Part shown: positions 1 through 8,260 of the stretch, one piece after another | Numbering within the stretch: the stretch's first letter is position 1 | Layout: each line of letters opens with the position of its first letter | Origin: Acidobacteriota bacterium | GTDB lineage: Bacteria; Acidobacteriota; Aminicenantia; Aminicenantales; Saccharicenantaceae | Assembly (NCBI GenBank): GCA_039683095.1 | Contig: JBDKSB010000011.1 | Coordinates: forward strand, 124,001 to 188,000 | Reading direction: 5' to 3' | Length of the DNA: 64,000 nucleotides | Translations under genes and position numbers: made by a program | The notes under the pieces: generated by a model | What the model was told of the DNA's origin: nothing | The model's input: only the letters and a program-made list of their open reading frames with translations | The model's database searches: none

Positions 1-1524
1 CGCGTCAGGCTCGACGCGATCGCCCGCGCCTCCCGCTCCTGGGTCACGCCGGTCGACCATCTCTACACCTACGACGTGCTCGAGGCGTCCGACGCCTTCC
101 GCGTCCTCGGCTCCAACGTCGTCGTCGCCGGGACGCTCAGGCGCGTCGGCGACACCCTGACCCTGACCCTCGACGCGCTCGACCCGGTCCGGGCCAGCCG
201 CCTGGCCTCGGTGCAGAAGACCGACCATATCGCCAACATCGCCACCTGGCGCGACGATCTCGTCCGCGAGACCGCCGCCCTGGTCGGATTGGCGATGCCG
301 GCTTCCGCCTCCCTGCCCGCCGTCACGACCGTGCCCGGGGCCTTCGAGGCCTACCTCCGCGGCCTCGGCCACCTGGCCCTCAGCTACGCCGAGGCCCAGG
401 ACCCGGCCTCGCCCGCCTGCGCCGAAGCCCTCGCCTCGGCCATAGCGGCCCTCGAGGAAGCGGTCCGCCTCGACCCCTCCTTCACGGAAGCTTCGATCGA
501 CCTGGCCGAAGCCTGCCGGATGAAGGCCGTCCCGGACAAGGACCCGGCCCCGGCCGCCCGGGCCGAGTCCCTCATCCGCGCGGTGCTGGCGACGAACGGC
601 GGCCTGGCCCGCGCCCACCTCGTTCTCGGCGCGATCCTGCGTCGGCTCGGCCGAGACGCCGAGGCCCGCCCGGAGATCGAACGGGCCGTAGCCCTCGATC
701 CCCTCTGCTACGACGCCCAGATCAGGCTGGCCTACGTCTACGAGGACGCGAACGAGCCGGCCAAGGCCGAGGCGGCCTACCGGGCCGCGATCAAGGCCCG
801 GCCCGGCTACTGGGCCGGCCGGTCCTTCCTGGCGATCTTCCACTTCTATCGCGGCGACTACGTCCGGGCCAGGGAAGAGCTCGAGGCCGCCAGCCGCGAC
901 TGCCCCGGCAACATCGTCGTCCTCAACGACCTGGGAGCCGTGCACTTCAAGCTGGACGCCTATGACCGGGCCATCGCCGTCTTCGAGCGCTCCAACGCCA
1001 TCAAGCGCAACCCCGACGCCTGCGGCAACCTGGCCACCCTCTACTACTACAGCGGCCGCTTCGCCGACTCGGTCAACATGAACGAGGCCTCGCTCGGCTT
1101 CGGGCCGAGCGTTTTCGCCTACGTCCTCTGGGGCAACCTGGGCGACGCTTACAGCTTCACCACGGGCAACGGCGACAAGGCTGACGCGGCCTACGGAAAA
1201 GCCATCGACCTGGCCGAGCAGGCCCTGGCCGCCGATCCCGGCAACGCCCGGGCCCGGGCCACCCTGGCCGTGGACCTGGCCAAGGCCAGGCAGGCGGCGC
1301 GCTCCCGCCGGGAGATCGAGGCCGTCCTGAAAGCCCGGCCCGGCGACACGGCCATCATGCAGCGGGCGGTCTTCGCCTTCGATCTCGTCGGGGACCGGCC
1401 GCGGGCCCTGGCGATCCTGCGCGAGTACGTCAAGCTCAAGGGCCCGATGGAAGAGATCGGCCGCGATCCGCTCCTGGCCGCCCTGCGCCGGGACCCCGGC
1501 TACGTCGCTATCACGTCGAAATGA
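1..1524 (+). CDS. TPR-repeat protein, C-terminal part (5' end outside window)
   Basis: The reading frame is open from the first base, so the gene starts before the window. The visible part begins with a FlgO/TolB-like segment (VLGSNVVVAGTLRRVGDTL, close to the usual 'vd.vleGsvrr.gd.lrv' pattern), followed by at least six TPR units from about residue 130 (for example ALDPLCYDAQIRLAYVYEDA). In Acidobacteriota and Aminicenantes this tail usually follows an N-terminal Ser/Thr kinase or winged-helix domain and one membrane segment. Which of these is present cannot be seen here. The likely role is signalling or protein-protein scaffolding. A TPR protein with a similar FlgO-like middle and a DNA-binding head lies at 36396-38189. 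Confidence 0.85.
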   Translation, partial: RVRLDAIARASRSWVTPVDHLYTYDVLEASDAFRVLGSNVVVAGTLRRVGDTLTLTLDALDPVRASRLASVQKTDHIANIATWRDDLVRETAALVGLAMPASASLPAVTTVPGAFEAYLRGLGHLALSYAEAQDPASPACAEALASAIAALEEAVRLDPSFTEASIDLAEACRMKAVPDKDPAPAARAESLIRAVLATNGGLARAHLVLGAILRRLGRDAEARPEIERAVALDPLCYDAQIRLAYVYEDANEPAKAEAAYRAAIKARPGYWAGRSFLAIFHFYRGDYVRAREELEAASRDCPGNIVVLNDLGAVHFKLDAYDRAIAVFERSNAIKRNPDACGNLATLYYYSGRFADSVNMNEASLGFGPSVFAYVLWGNLGDAYSFTTGNGDKADAAYGKAIDLAEQALAADPGNARARATLAVDLAKARQAARSRREIEAVLKARPGDTAIMQRAVFAFDLVGDRPRALAILREYVKLKGPMEEIGRDPLLAALRRDPGYVAITSK

Positions 1525-1558
1525 CGGATAGATCAGGCCCGCGAAGGAGGGGAATACG

Positions 1559-1927
1559 ATGGCCAAAATAACAGTGAAACCAGGACCGCGCGAAAAGCCC
1601 GGGCCGAGGCCCAGGGCCGACGTCGTGGTCGGGGTCAAGCTCGGCCGGATCGCCTGCGAGCCGAGCTGCCTCTACGTCAACCGGGGGGACAAGATCGTCT
1701 GGCGCTTCGATCCGAGCCACGCCTACGCGGTCATCATCAAGGTCTTCGCCGGACCGCTCGATTGGGATTACGCGGTCGTCCGCCGGGGAGCAGGCCGGCT
1801 CAGGGCGGCCGTCGCCCGCGACGCCAAGCCCGGGTTCTATCCCTACGCCGTCGTCGCCGAGGTCGAAGGGCGGCTGCTCGTGGCGGACCCGGAGATCATC
1901 ATCCCGCCGCCGAGGGGCGGCCACTGA
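1559..1927 (+). CDS. small protein of unknown function, possible cupredoxin-like fold
   Basis: 122 residues, starting at an ATG preceded by GAAGGAGGGG. I do not recognise the family. The sequence alternates short beta-type stretches (VVVGVKLGRIACEP, DKIVWRFDPSHAYAVIIKV, GFYPYAVVAEVEGRLLVADPEIIIPPP). 'RGDKIVWRF' followed later by 'KPGFYPYAV' resembles the layout of small cupredoxin-like or immunoglobulin-like domains. A complete Cys-His-Met copper site is not evident: the cysteines are in ACEPSC and the only nearby histidine is in PSHAY. There is no signal peptide, so it is probably cytoplasmic. It follows the TPR gene by 34 bases and may be cotranscribed. Confidence 0.6.
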   Translation: MAKITVKPGPREKPGPRPRADVVVGVKLGRIACEPSCLYVNRGDKIVWRFDPSHAYAVIIKVFAGPLDWDYAVVRRGAGRLRAAVARDAKPGFYPYAVVAEVEGRLLVADPEIIIPPPRGGH

Positions 1928-1969
1928 TCGAGGGCCGGGCCCGGGGGGAGAGAGGGAAGGGCGCCCGGC

Positions 1970-2251
1970 TCAGAACTCGCGGTCGTCGCGCTTGCAGTAG
2001 TAGTTGTAGGGGCTGATGTCCAGGCCGCCGAGATAGACCTCGCCGCGGTCGGCCCTTTTGAAGGCCTCGTGAGTGGGGAAGCCGTAGAGGATGGGGATGA
2101 CCTCGTCCTTCTCGCGGCAGTACGGGCAGACGACCTCGAGCTTCCGGCCGTGCCCTTTCGGCGCGGGCCTTCGGCCGCGGGCGACGTGCCCATGCCCCTG
2201 GCCGTGTTCGTGCTCGTGGCCGCGAGCCGTCTCGCAATGCGTGTTCATCAT
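1970..2251 (-). CDS. small His-rich protein with Cys4-type zinc ribbon
   Basis: 93 residues if started at the first ATG of the ATGATG pair, which has GAAGGAAGG six bases upstream; an in-frame ATG nine codons earlier lacks such a site. The N-terminus is rich in His (GHEHEHGQGHGH). The C-terminal half carries VVCPYCREKDEVIPILYGFPT and ends NYYCKRDDREF. CPYC is clear, but the second pair is reduced to a single Cys (YYC), so a zinc ribbon is possible but incomplete. The 'LYGFPTHEAFKRADRGEVYLGGL' core resembles small uncharacterised proteins I recall from other bacteria. Function unknown; metal binding is an inference. Confidence 0.6.
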   Translation of the reverse strand: MMNTHCETARGHEHEHGQGHGHVARGRRPAPKGHGRKLEVVCPYCREKDEVIPILYGFPTHEAFKRADRGEVYLGGLDISPYNYYCKRDDREF

Positions 2252-2379
2252 CTCGCACCTTCCTTCGTACGCGCCCATTCCTTTTCGCCCTCCATGCTAG
2301 GGGCGGGCCGGCTAGCCCTCAATCGCCGCCGGGGGTGATAAGAGGGGGTATTTTCCGCCCCGGACAGGGGGGACTGTGA

Positions 2380-2385
2380 TATAAT
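2380..2385 (+). promoter_or_regulatory. -10 box for the ADP-ribosylglycohydrolase gene
   Basis: A perfect TATAAT lies 14 bases before the ATG at 2400. No convincing -35 box is seen at 16-18 bases upstream. The expected transcript leader would be only about 8 bases, holding GGGGAAAC. Confidence 0.5.
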
Positions 2386-2399
2386 CCCGGCGGGGAAAC

Positions 2400-3173
2400 A
2401 TGATCGGTGCCATCGCCGGCGACATCATCGGTTCGGCATACGAGTTCGGCCGGACCAAGAGCAAGGAATTCCCCTTGTTCGGGCCGAAGTGCACGTTCAC
2501 CGACGATTCCGTCCTGACCGCGGCCGTGGCCCAGGCCATCCTGACGGACGGGGACTACGCCCGGGCGCTCCGGGAGTTCGGCCGGCGCCACCCGGGCCGG
2601 GGCTACGGCGGCCTCTTCCAGGGCTGGCTCATGTCGCCCGACCCCAAGCCCTACAACAGCTGGGGGAACGGCTCGGCCATGAGGGCCGGCCCGGTCGGGT
2701 TCGCCTTCGATACGGTCGAGGACGTCCTGCGCGAGGCCAAGCGCTCCGCGGAGTTCACCCACGATCACCCCGAGGGGATCAAGGGGGCGCAGGCCGCGGC
2801 GCTGGCCGTCTTTCTGGCCCGGACTGAGTGGGACAAGGACCTTATCCGGACCGAGATCACGGCTCGCTTCGGCTACGACCTTGACCGCACGGTCGAGGGG
2901 ATCCGCCCGGGCTATAGGCACTACGAATCGTGCCAGAAGACCGTGCCCGAGGCCGTCATCGCCTTCATCGGCTCGGCGTCATACGAGGACGCCATCCGGA
3001 ACGCGGTCTCGCTCGGCGGCGACGCCGACACGCTGGCCTGCATCGCGGGCGCCATCGCGGAGGCCTTCTACGGCCCGGTCCCGGCCGAGATCCGGGCCAA
3101 GGTCAAGGAGATCCTGTCGCCGGACCTGTGGCAGGTCGCCGAGACGTTCTGTCATAAATATAAGATCGTCTAG
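2400..3173 (+). CDS. ADP-ribosylglycohydrolase family protein
   Basis: 257 residues. It starts MIGAIAGDIIGSAYEFG, the family hallmark, followed by the metal-binding FTDDS motif (residues about 42-46). The C-terminal half holds the second acidic cluster SLGGDADTLACIAGAIAEAFYG (around residue 203 on), which supplies the paired Asp and Thr ligands for the binuclear Mg site of DraG/ARH3-type enzymes. The full-length, undamaged protein should remove ADP-ribose from proteins or hydrolyse related metabolites in the cytoplasm. The substrate is not predictable. It is transcribed alone. A macro-domain ADP-ribose hydrolase lies at 16873-17379. Confidence 0.9.
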   Translation: MIGAIAGDIIGSAYEFGRTKSKEFPLFGPKCTFTDDSVLTAAVAQAILTDGDYARALREFGRRHPGRGYGGLFQGWLMSPDPKPYNSWGNGSAMRAGPVGFAFDTVEDVLREAKRSAEFTHDHPEGIKGAQAAALAVFLARTEWDKDLIRTEITARFGYDLDRTVEGIRPGYRHYESCQKTVPEAVIAFIGSASYEDAIRNAVSLGGDADTLACIAGAIAEAFYGPVPAEIRAKVKEILSPDLWQVAETFCHKYKIV

Positions 3174-3231
3174 CTTCATCTCCTCATATTCCGCACCCTC
3201 GTATAGTGCCCTCTTTTCCTTTATCGGGGCT

Positions 3232-3259
3232 TTGCCCGGCCGCCGAGTGAGCATATAAT
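3232..3259 (+). promoter_or_regulatory. promoter of the M28 peptidase gene
   Basis: -35 TTGCCC (3232-3237), 16-bp spacer, -10 TATAAT (3254-3259). The Shine-Dalgarno sequence GGAGG and the ATG at 3279 follow. Confidence 0.55.
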
Positions 3260-3278
3260 CCCCGCTCGGAGGTTGCCC

Positions 3279-5408
3279 ATGACGAGATCGCGCTTCTTCG
3301 CCAGGCTCGCGGCCGCGGCCCTGCTCGCCGCCGCAGCCGTTCCCGCCGCAGCTCTCCTGGCCCAGGAAAGCCCCTTTGTGCCGGAAAAGCTGGCCCGGAC
3401 GCTCCGCAACGAGATCTCCGGCGACCGGGCCTACAATTACGTCCGCCGCCTGACGCCCTATCATCGCATCATGGGGTCCGACGCCTTCGTCCAGGCCGCG
3501 GAGATGCTGGCCGGGCTGGCCCGCGAGTACGGGTTCGAGAACGTCCGGGTCGTCCGGCAGAAGTTCGACGGGGGCATAAGCTGGGATCCCCGCTCCGGGA
3601 GGCTGTGGCTTCTCGGCCCCGACGAGGAGAAGCTCTGCGATTTCCCCGAAGTGCCGGTCTCGCTGGCGGTCTTCAGCCGGTCCGCGCGCGCGGAGGCCGA
3701 GCTCGTCGATGCCGGCCGCGCCGCCTCGCCGGAGGATTTTGCCGGGATCGACGTCGCCGGGAAGATCGTCCTGACCACGGCCCCGCCGGCCCTGGCCGTG
3801 CGGACCGCCGTCTGGGAACGGGGCGCGCTCGGCGTCGTGTCCTGCGCCAGCGTTCATCCCGAGGCCCGCTTCGACACGCCCGACCAGATCGCCTACATCA
3901 AGGTCCCCGCGATCTGTCCTCCGGGCCAGGCCGCCCCGTGGGGCTTCATGATCTCGGCGCGCCGTTATGGGACCCTCCAGGACCTCCTCCGGAAGGCCAA
4001 GGCGCGGGGGACGCCGGTCAGGGTCCGGGCCGAGATCGAGGCGGACGTCCGCGAGCCGGGCCAGCAGGCCTATCTCATGGCCGAGATCCCGGGCTCGGAG
4101 ATCCATGACCAGGACATCGTCCTCGTCGCCCACCTGGACGAGGAAAGCACCTCGGCCAACGACAACGGCAGCGGCTGCGCCTCCATCCTGGAGATCGGCC
4201 GGGCCATCAACGCCCTCATCAGGGAGGGGCGGATCGCCAGGCCCAGGCGCGACATCGTCTTCTGGTGGCCGAACGAGCACACCTCGGAATACCAGCTGCT
4301 GCGGGAGCAGCCGGAGGCGCGCCGGTCATGGCTGGCGTCCATCAACCAGGACATGGTCGGGGCCCGGCAGGGGATGGGCTCGCGGATCCAGCACATCATC
4401 CGGACGCCGTATTCTATGCCGAGCTATCTCAGCGATGTCATCCAGTCCGTGGCCGAATACGTCATCCTGGGCAACACCTCGTTCCTGGCCGCCGAAGAGG
4501 CCGGGACGCCACAGCCGTTCGGCAAGCCGATCCTCGCGGCTTACGGGTCGCGCGAGCGCTACGGGGCGATGGTCATCCCGCACAGCGGGGCCTCCGACCA
4601 GGAGGTCTTCTGCGAGGGCGTCGTCGGCGTGCCGGGCGTCGCCCTGATCAATAATCCGGATCCCTACATCCACTCGAGCTACGACGACCTGCCGAACATC
4701 GACCCGACCCAGCTCGGGCGGAACGCCTTCCTGGTCGCGGCGGCCGCGCTGTTCCTGGCCGACGCCGGGGACAAGGACGTGCCTATGCTGGCCGGGGAGG
4801 TTTTCGGCCGTGGCCTGGAAAGGCTGGGCGCGGATCTGAGGACCGCCCTGGCCCGCGTCCGGGACGACAAGGCGGGCGCGCCGGAGCGGTCGTTCCGGGA
4901 AGCGCGGAACCTGCTCGAGCGGGCCGGGGAGAGGGAAAGCGCCGCGGTGAAGTCGGCGATCGTTTTCGCGTCGCCGGGAGGCGCAGGCGCGGACTACGCG
5001 GGCGAGCTGGCCCTCCGGATCGGCGAGAGAGCCAAGGACCTCGTCCGCGAGCTGGAAGCCGCGTTCCCCGCGGTCGCCGGGCGCGCCAGGAAGTCGGGCC
5101 CCGCGGGCGCCGGCGGGCTCAGCCCGGTCGAGAAGGAACTGGCCGCGCTCGTGCCGGTGAACGCCGCCAGCCTGGACGAATACTTCGGGAAGCGGGGCTG
5201 GAACGTCGCTTTCCCGGGCCTCCACCCGATCATGGCCAAGGAATGCTACTGCTTCGTCGACGGGAAGCGGACCGGCCTGGACATCTTCCGGGCCGTCCAG
5301 GCCGAGGCCCTGTCGGTCGGAGCATACTATTACGGAACGGTCACCCCGGAAGCGGTCCTGGGGCTCCTCGACGAAGCGGTCAAGAAAGGCGCCCTGAAGC
5401 TCCGCTGA
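3279..5408 (+). CDS. exported M28 family metallopeptidase with PA domain
   Basis: 709 residues from the ATG at 3279, chosen because GGAGG sits six bases upstream. The N-terminus is a signal peptide (RSRFFARLAAAALLAAAAVPAAALLAQ), so the protein is exported. Residues about 120-260 look like a PA domain inserted before the catalytic core. The M28 zinc motif is visible as VAHLDEESTSANDNGSGC (His near 284, NDNGSG about ten residues on), followed by the WPNEHTSE glutamate region. The C-terminal 200 residues are helical and of unknown role. Probable work is aminopeptidase action on exogenous peptides outside the cytoplasm. The neighbour downstream is unrelated. Confidence 0.85.
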   Translation: MTRSRFFARLAAAALLAAAAVPAAALLAQESPFVPEKLARTLRNEISGDRAYNYVRRLTPYHRIMGSDAFVQAAEMLAGLAREYGFENVRVVRQKFDGGISWDPRSGRLWLLGPDEEKLCDFPEVPVSLAVFSRSARAEAELVDAGRAASPEDFAGIDVAGKIVLTTAPPALAVRTAVWERGALGVVSCASVHPEARFDTPDQIAYIKVPAICPPGQAAPWGFMISARRYGTLQDLLRKAKARGTPVRVRAEIEADVREPGQQAYLMAEIPGSEIHDQDIVLVAHLDEESTSANDNGSGCASILEIGRAINALIREGRIARPRRDIVFWWPNEHTSEYQLLREQPEARRSWLASINQDMVGARQGMGSRIQHIIRTPYSMPSYLSDVIQSVAEYVILGNTSFLAAEEAGTPQPFGKPILAAYGSRERYGAMVIPHSGASDQEVFCEGVVGVPGVALINNPDPYIHSSYDDLPNIDPTQLGRNAFLVAAAALFLADAGDKDVPMLAGEVFGRGLERLGADLRTALARVRDDKAGAPERSFREARNLLERAGERESAAVKSAIVFASPGGAGADYAGELALRIGERAKDLVRELEAAFPAVAGRARKSGPAGAGGLSPVEKELAALVPVNAASLDEYFGKRGWNVAFPGLHPIMAKECYCFVDGKRTGLDIFRAVQAEALSVGAYYYGTVTPEAVLGLLDEAVKKGALKLR

Positions 5409-5421
5409 GCGAACCGAAAAT

Positions 5422-5445
5422 GGGGGCACGCACGTACGTGTCCCC
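5422..5445. repeat. REP-like hairpin (GGGG...CCCC type)
   Basis: GGGGGCACG (5422-5430) pairs with CGTGTCCCC (5437-5445) around the 6-base loop CACGTA, one pair being G-U. It lies 14 bases after the M28 stop codon. The same GGGG-ACA/TGT-CCCC ends occur in the palindromes at 23379-23460 and 60884-60912. This suggests a family of REP-like elements; here it could also act as a weak terminator. Confidence 0.5.
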
Positions 5446-5595
5446 GCTCATCCCGCGTTGCGGCTGGCGCTTCCTCTGAGCCGGGTTTTCCGTGAGAATC
5501 GGGCGCCGGTGCGGGCGTCCCTTATATCGACGGAGGGCCGGTCCGTGGTTATATTCATTGAGGAAACGTTGAACGCAGCGGACAGGGGTTCTACC

Positions 5596-5844
5596 ATGGC
5601 CACGGCCGTCACCTCCGCCAAGGGGCAGGTCGTCATTCCCAAGAAAGAGCGCGAGCGGGTGGGGCTCCGGCCCGGGATGCGCGTCTCGGTCTCGGTCGTG
5701 GAGGATCACATCGAGATCCGGCCCCTGCCGGACAAGCCGGTCGAGCACTTTCACGGGTTCTATAAAAAGGGCGCATCCCTGACCAGGGCCCTGCTGGGCG
5801 AACGGCGGAAGGAGCGCCGGCACGAAGATCAGAAAGGTGCCTGA
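5596..5844 (+). CDS. AbrB/SpoVT-type antitoxin
   Basis: 82 residues. The N-terminal swapped-hairpin DNA-binding domain is clear: TAVTSAKGQVVIPKKERERVGLRPGMRVSV (residues 3-32), the usual 'kGqivIPkeiReklglkpGd' pattern. The rest (HFHGFYKKGASLTRALLGERRKE) is the flexible toxin-neutralising tail. An upstream extension of the frame exists but ATG 5596 matches the domain boundary. It would repress its own operon and bind the PIN toxin encoded just downstream. That toxin gene is broken, so this antitoxin is probably an orphan. Confidence 0.8.
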   Translation: MATAVTSAKGQVVIPKKERERVGLRPGMRVSVSVVEDHIEIRPLPDKPVEHFHGFYKKGASLTRALLGERRKERRHEDQKGA

Positions 5845-6082
5845 CGCCTTCGCGCTCCTTTCCTACCTCGAGGGGGAAAAAGGGCAAAGCCGGATCAAAG
5901 AACTCCTGGCTTCGGAAACGACCGACTTGCCGATGAACGCCGTCAATGTCGGCAAGGTCTTCTATATCGTCGCCCGGGGACGAGGCCTGCGGGAGGCCGA
6001 ATACTTCCTGGGCGTCATCTTGCCCAGCCTGCCGATCAGGGTGGGCGATAACTCGTTCGAGGATGCGATCTTATCCGCGCCG
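5822..6082 (+). pseudogene. PIN-domain (VapC-type) toxin remnant
   Basis: The frame reads KIRKVPDAFALLSYLEGEKGQSRI then NAVNVGKVFYIVARGRGLREAEYF and LPIRVGDNSFEDAIL, the first two thirds of a PIN ribonuclease. Homology stops near 6080, where the sequence becomes the 3' end of the HD-domain gene on the other strand. The last acidic residues of the PIN site are lost. The expected start position (5822) reads ACG, although GGAAGGAG lies seven bases upstream, so the start codon seems to have mutated; GTG 5837 is the only replacement. The frame continues on to 6550 but is then only antisense to the HD gene. Almost certainly non-functional. Confidence 0.7.
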
Positions 6083-6703
6083 CTCCGAGCGTTCCATCTG
6101 CCGTATGGCCAGCTCGAGTTCCGCGATGAGCGCCGGGACGCCCGTCAGACGCCGCCGGAAGACATCCAGGAGCGAGCGGTAATACCAGAGCTCGTCCTCG
6201 CGGCCGGCGTTGAAGCGGTCCCAGACGGACGGCCCTTGGTCGCGCAGGTCGGCGGCGATGGCCCGGGCGTTGTGGAGCTTGTCCGCGGCGGAGACGAGGA
6301 GCACCGGGCGGTCGGCCGTCTCGAGATGGGCGATGTAGCGCTCCTTGCGCTCGCGCCAGGGCGGCTTCGGGTGGGCGCTCGAGTCGCTGCAGCCCTCGAC
6401 GATCCGCAGGACCTCCGGGCCGAACGTGGCCACGGCCGCCCGCGCCTCCTCGGCCGGCCGGACGTCCTCGATCATGTCATGGAGGAGCGCCGAGACGGCC
6501 TCGTCCTCGCCGGCGCCGTGCTCGAGGGCGATGGCGCAGACGCCCATTAGGTGCGAGATGTAGGGGATGAGCCCGCCCTTCTTGGTCTTGCCGGCGAACT
6601 TGTCGGCCGCGACCCGGAAGGCCTCGGCCAGCTTTGTCGTCGTTGACCAGGGCCGGGGCGGCGGCGGGAAGCTGGGAAGCGAGGGGCTGACATCAGCGGA
6701 CAT
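6071..6703 (-). CDS. HD-domain phosphohydrolase related to (p)ppGpp hydrolases
   Basis: 210 residues from an ATG preceded by AAGGAGCC. Residues 25-100 show the SpoT/MESH1-like pattern: FAGKTKKGGLIPYISHLMGVCAIALEHG, then VSALLHDMIEDV, giving the His and His-Asp metal ligands. Later come SAADKLHNARAI and WYYRSLLDVF, also typical of the hydrolase half of RelA/SpoT proteins and small alarmone hydrolases. No synthetase domain is present. Likely a cytoplasmic nucleotide 3'-pyrophosphohydrolase, with ppGpp as a possible substrate. Its 3' end overwrites the PIN toxin remnant on the opposite strand. Confidence 0.8.
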   Translation of the reverse strand: MSADVSPSLPSFPPPPRPWSTTTKLAEAFRVAADKFAGKTKKGGLIPYISHLMGVCAIALEHGAGEDEAVSALLHDMIEDVRPAEEARAAVATFGPEVLRIVEGCSDSSAHPKPPWRERKERYIAHLETADRPVLLVSAADKLHNARAIAADLRDQGPSVWDRFNAGREDELWYYRSLLDVFRRRLTGVPALIAELELAIRQMERSERRG

Positions 6704-6754
6704 CGGGGCGGCTCCTTTTCATTGATTTCGAGACTCTGTCTGATTATATTGCGC

Positions 6755-7522
6755 TCATACCAGGCCGGGCATAAGCCCGGAAGCATAACGGATCCACTCG
6801 CCCAAGCCAGCCAAAATCCCTTCAGTAGTCGAGACTCTGGCCCCGGTCCGGGGATCCGATAGCCATTTCCGGTTCATCTCAACCATGATCGACGAGACCC
6901 GTTTATCCTTTTTATAGAACTCCGTGGGAACCATAGTGCCGGCGAAAGGGGCATTCTCTTTCACGACAAGGCCACGTCCTTCGAAGAACCTGCGAGCCGC
7001 GGCGCACAGGATCCCCGGGGTATGGAACGGATCGGTGCCCAGGCAGACGTCGGGGCGGGGGACTTCTTTAGTTGGCTCATGGGGGAGCGGCGCGTCGGAG
7101 AACGAATGGACATCGATGATGAGGCAGCGGCCATGGCCCTGGAGAGCCGCCCGCGCCGCTCGGGCCAATTCCCGATGGTGCGGATCAAAGTACCTTCCCA
7201 GGAGGTCCTGCCTGGTCTCCTGCGTCAGCGTCCGAAGTTCCCGGCCCTTGTGCGTGCTCGTGTAAACGGCCCCCATGCCGGCCTGTGACATCGGCTCGTC
7301 GGCGTCGTTCCTAAAACGTTCGACGTCAACGACCAACCGGCTCACCGGCGCCACGATCACCCTGGCGAGACCGGGGTCGATCCGGACCTCGTTCGTATAG
7401 AGGTCCGTCATGATCAGCAGCTCATGCCGCAGCTCCTCGTCGGATAATAATATGGACGACCGGACATCCGACGGGATGTCCGTCGAGGCATGCGGGATAT
7501 GGATGATCAAGGGCGTCGGCAT
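6755..7522 (-). CDS. N-formylglutamate amidohydrolase family protein
   Basis: 255 residues with the family pattern throughout: IIHIPHASTDIP at the N-terminus, DLYTNEV, then RLVVDVERFRND, IIDVHSFSDAPLP (the metal-binding His and Asp region) and VEMNRKWL near the C-terminus. These enzymes hydrolyse N-formylglutamate to glutamate and formate in one form of histidine degradation. No other hut genes are nearby, so the substrate could be another N-acyl amino acid. The gene starts six bases after the stop of the GIY-YIG gene, indicating cotranscription. Confidence 0.85.
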   Translation of the reverse strand: MPTPLIIHIPHASTDIPSDVRSSILLSDEELRHELLIMTDLYTNEVRIDPGLARVIVAPVSRLVVDVERFRNDADEPMSQAGMGAVYTSTHKGRELRTLTQETRQDLLGRYFDPHHRELARAARAALQGHGRCLIIDVHSFSDAPLPHEPTKEVPRPDVCLGTDPFHTPGILCAAARRFFEGRGLVVKENAPFAGTMVPTEFYKKDKRVSSIMVEMNRKWLSDPRTGARVSTTEGILAGLGEWIRYASGLMPGLV

Positions 7523-7528
7523 GGGATC

Positions 7529-8122
7529 CTAATGTCCGCCGCTGACTTTATAGCCCATCTCCCTCAGCTTGGCCGCCCATCTCTTCTCGGCGGCCTTCGA
7601 TGCGGCCTGGTCGTAATACCTAGTTTCGGGGGCCAGGTCCAGGCGCAGGCGCCGCCCGAATTTCCGGACGACGGGGGAAAAGAGGGGCCCGCGCCTGTTC
7701 CTCTTGCCCTTCCGATGCTCTTGGAAGCGCTCTTCTGGTGTCTTCGAGGTCTCGCCCACGTAAACGAATCCCTTTCCGGGATCCTTGCAGCCTTTCGGGT
7801 CGAGATCGATCACGTAGACTGTCCAGACTTTCGCGTCGCGGTTGACCGTGAATCCCTCTGCCTTGAGGCACTTGATTGCCGCCCGCTTTTCCTCGTCGGC
7901 TTCCTCCCGGAGCAGAAAGGGGCCCGACGTCAGGTCATCACGGAGCGCGATCAAGTGGTCCCGAAGCCAGTCGGGGCCTTTGCCCTTCAGCAGGGCCGCG
8001 AACCTGTTCGCCGGCTCCTGGGTCGTGATGGCCACATAGAGATTGGGCTTCCCGCGATCGCGGCGCGGCACGACGTCGTCGAGTTCGACCACCAGGACAT
8101 AATTCCGCGGCTCTCGCATGGA
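7529..8122 (-). CDS. GIY-YIG nuclease-like protein, two modules
   Basis: About 197 residues from the ATG at 8122; an upstream TTG at 8158 is possible and neither has a clear Shine-Dalgarno site. The C-terminal half is a GIY-YIG domain: VYVIDLDPKG...FVYVGETSKTPEERFQEHRKGKRNRRG, with RKFGRRLRLDL after it. The N-terminal half repeats the layout in degenerate form: YVLVVELDD...NLYVAITTQEPANRFAALLKGK. This looks like an internal duplication in which one copy has lost catalytic residues. Single-domain relatives nick DNA in repair or defence. Cotranscribed with the amidohydrolase gene; no functional link is obvious. Confidence 0.75.
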   Translation of the reverse strand, partial: SMREPRNYVLVVELDDVVPRRDRGKPNLYVAITTQEPANRFAALLKGKGPDWLRDHLIALRDDLTSGPFLLREEADEEKRAAIKCLKAEGFTVNRDAKVWTVYVIDLDPKGCKDPGKGFVYVGETSKTPEERFQEHRKGKRNRRGPLFSPVVRKFGRRLRLDLAPETRYYDQAASKAAEKRWAAKLREMGYKVSGGH

Positions 8123-8260
8123 CCGCCGCGGCCGTCGCGTATAGAAGCGCTTCCTCAAGGCTTATGTGCCCCCGAAGAAAGCTATCATCGGCCGGCGTAG
8201 CCTGTCAACGGAGCAAGGCGCTTGAGGATGCCGCCCTCGCTTGGCGCACATCGATCGGCC

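Noticed and set aside
6083-6550. Extension of the PIN toxin frame
   Set aside because: Beyond about 6080 the sequence is the reverse complement of the HD-domain gene; the frame is open by chance.
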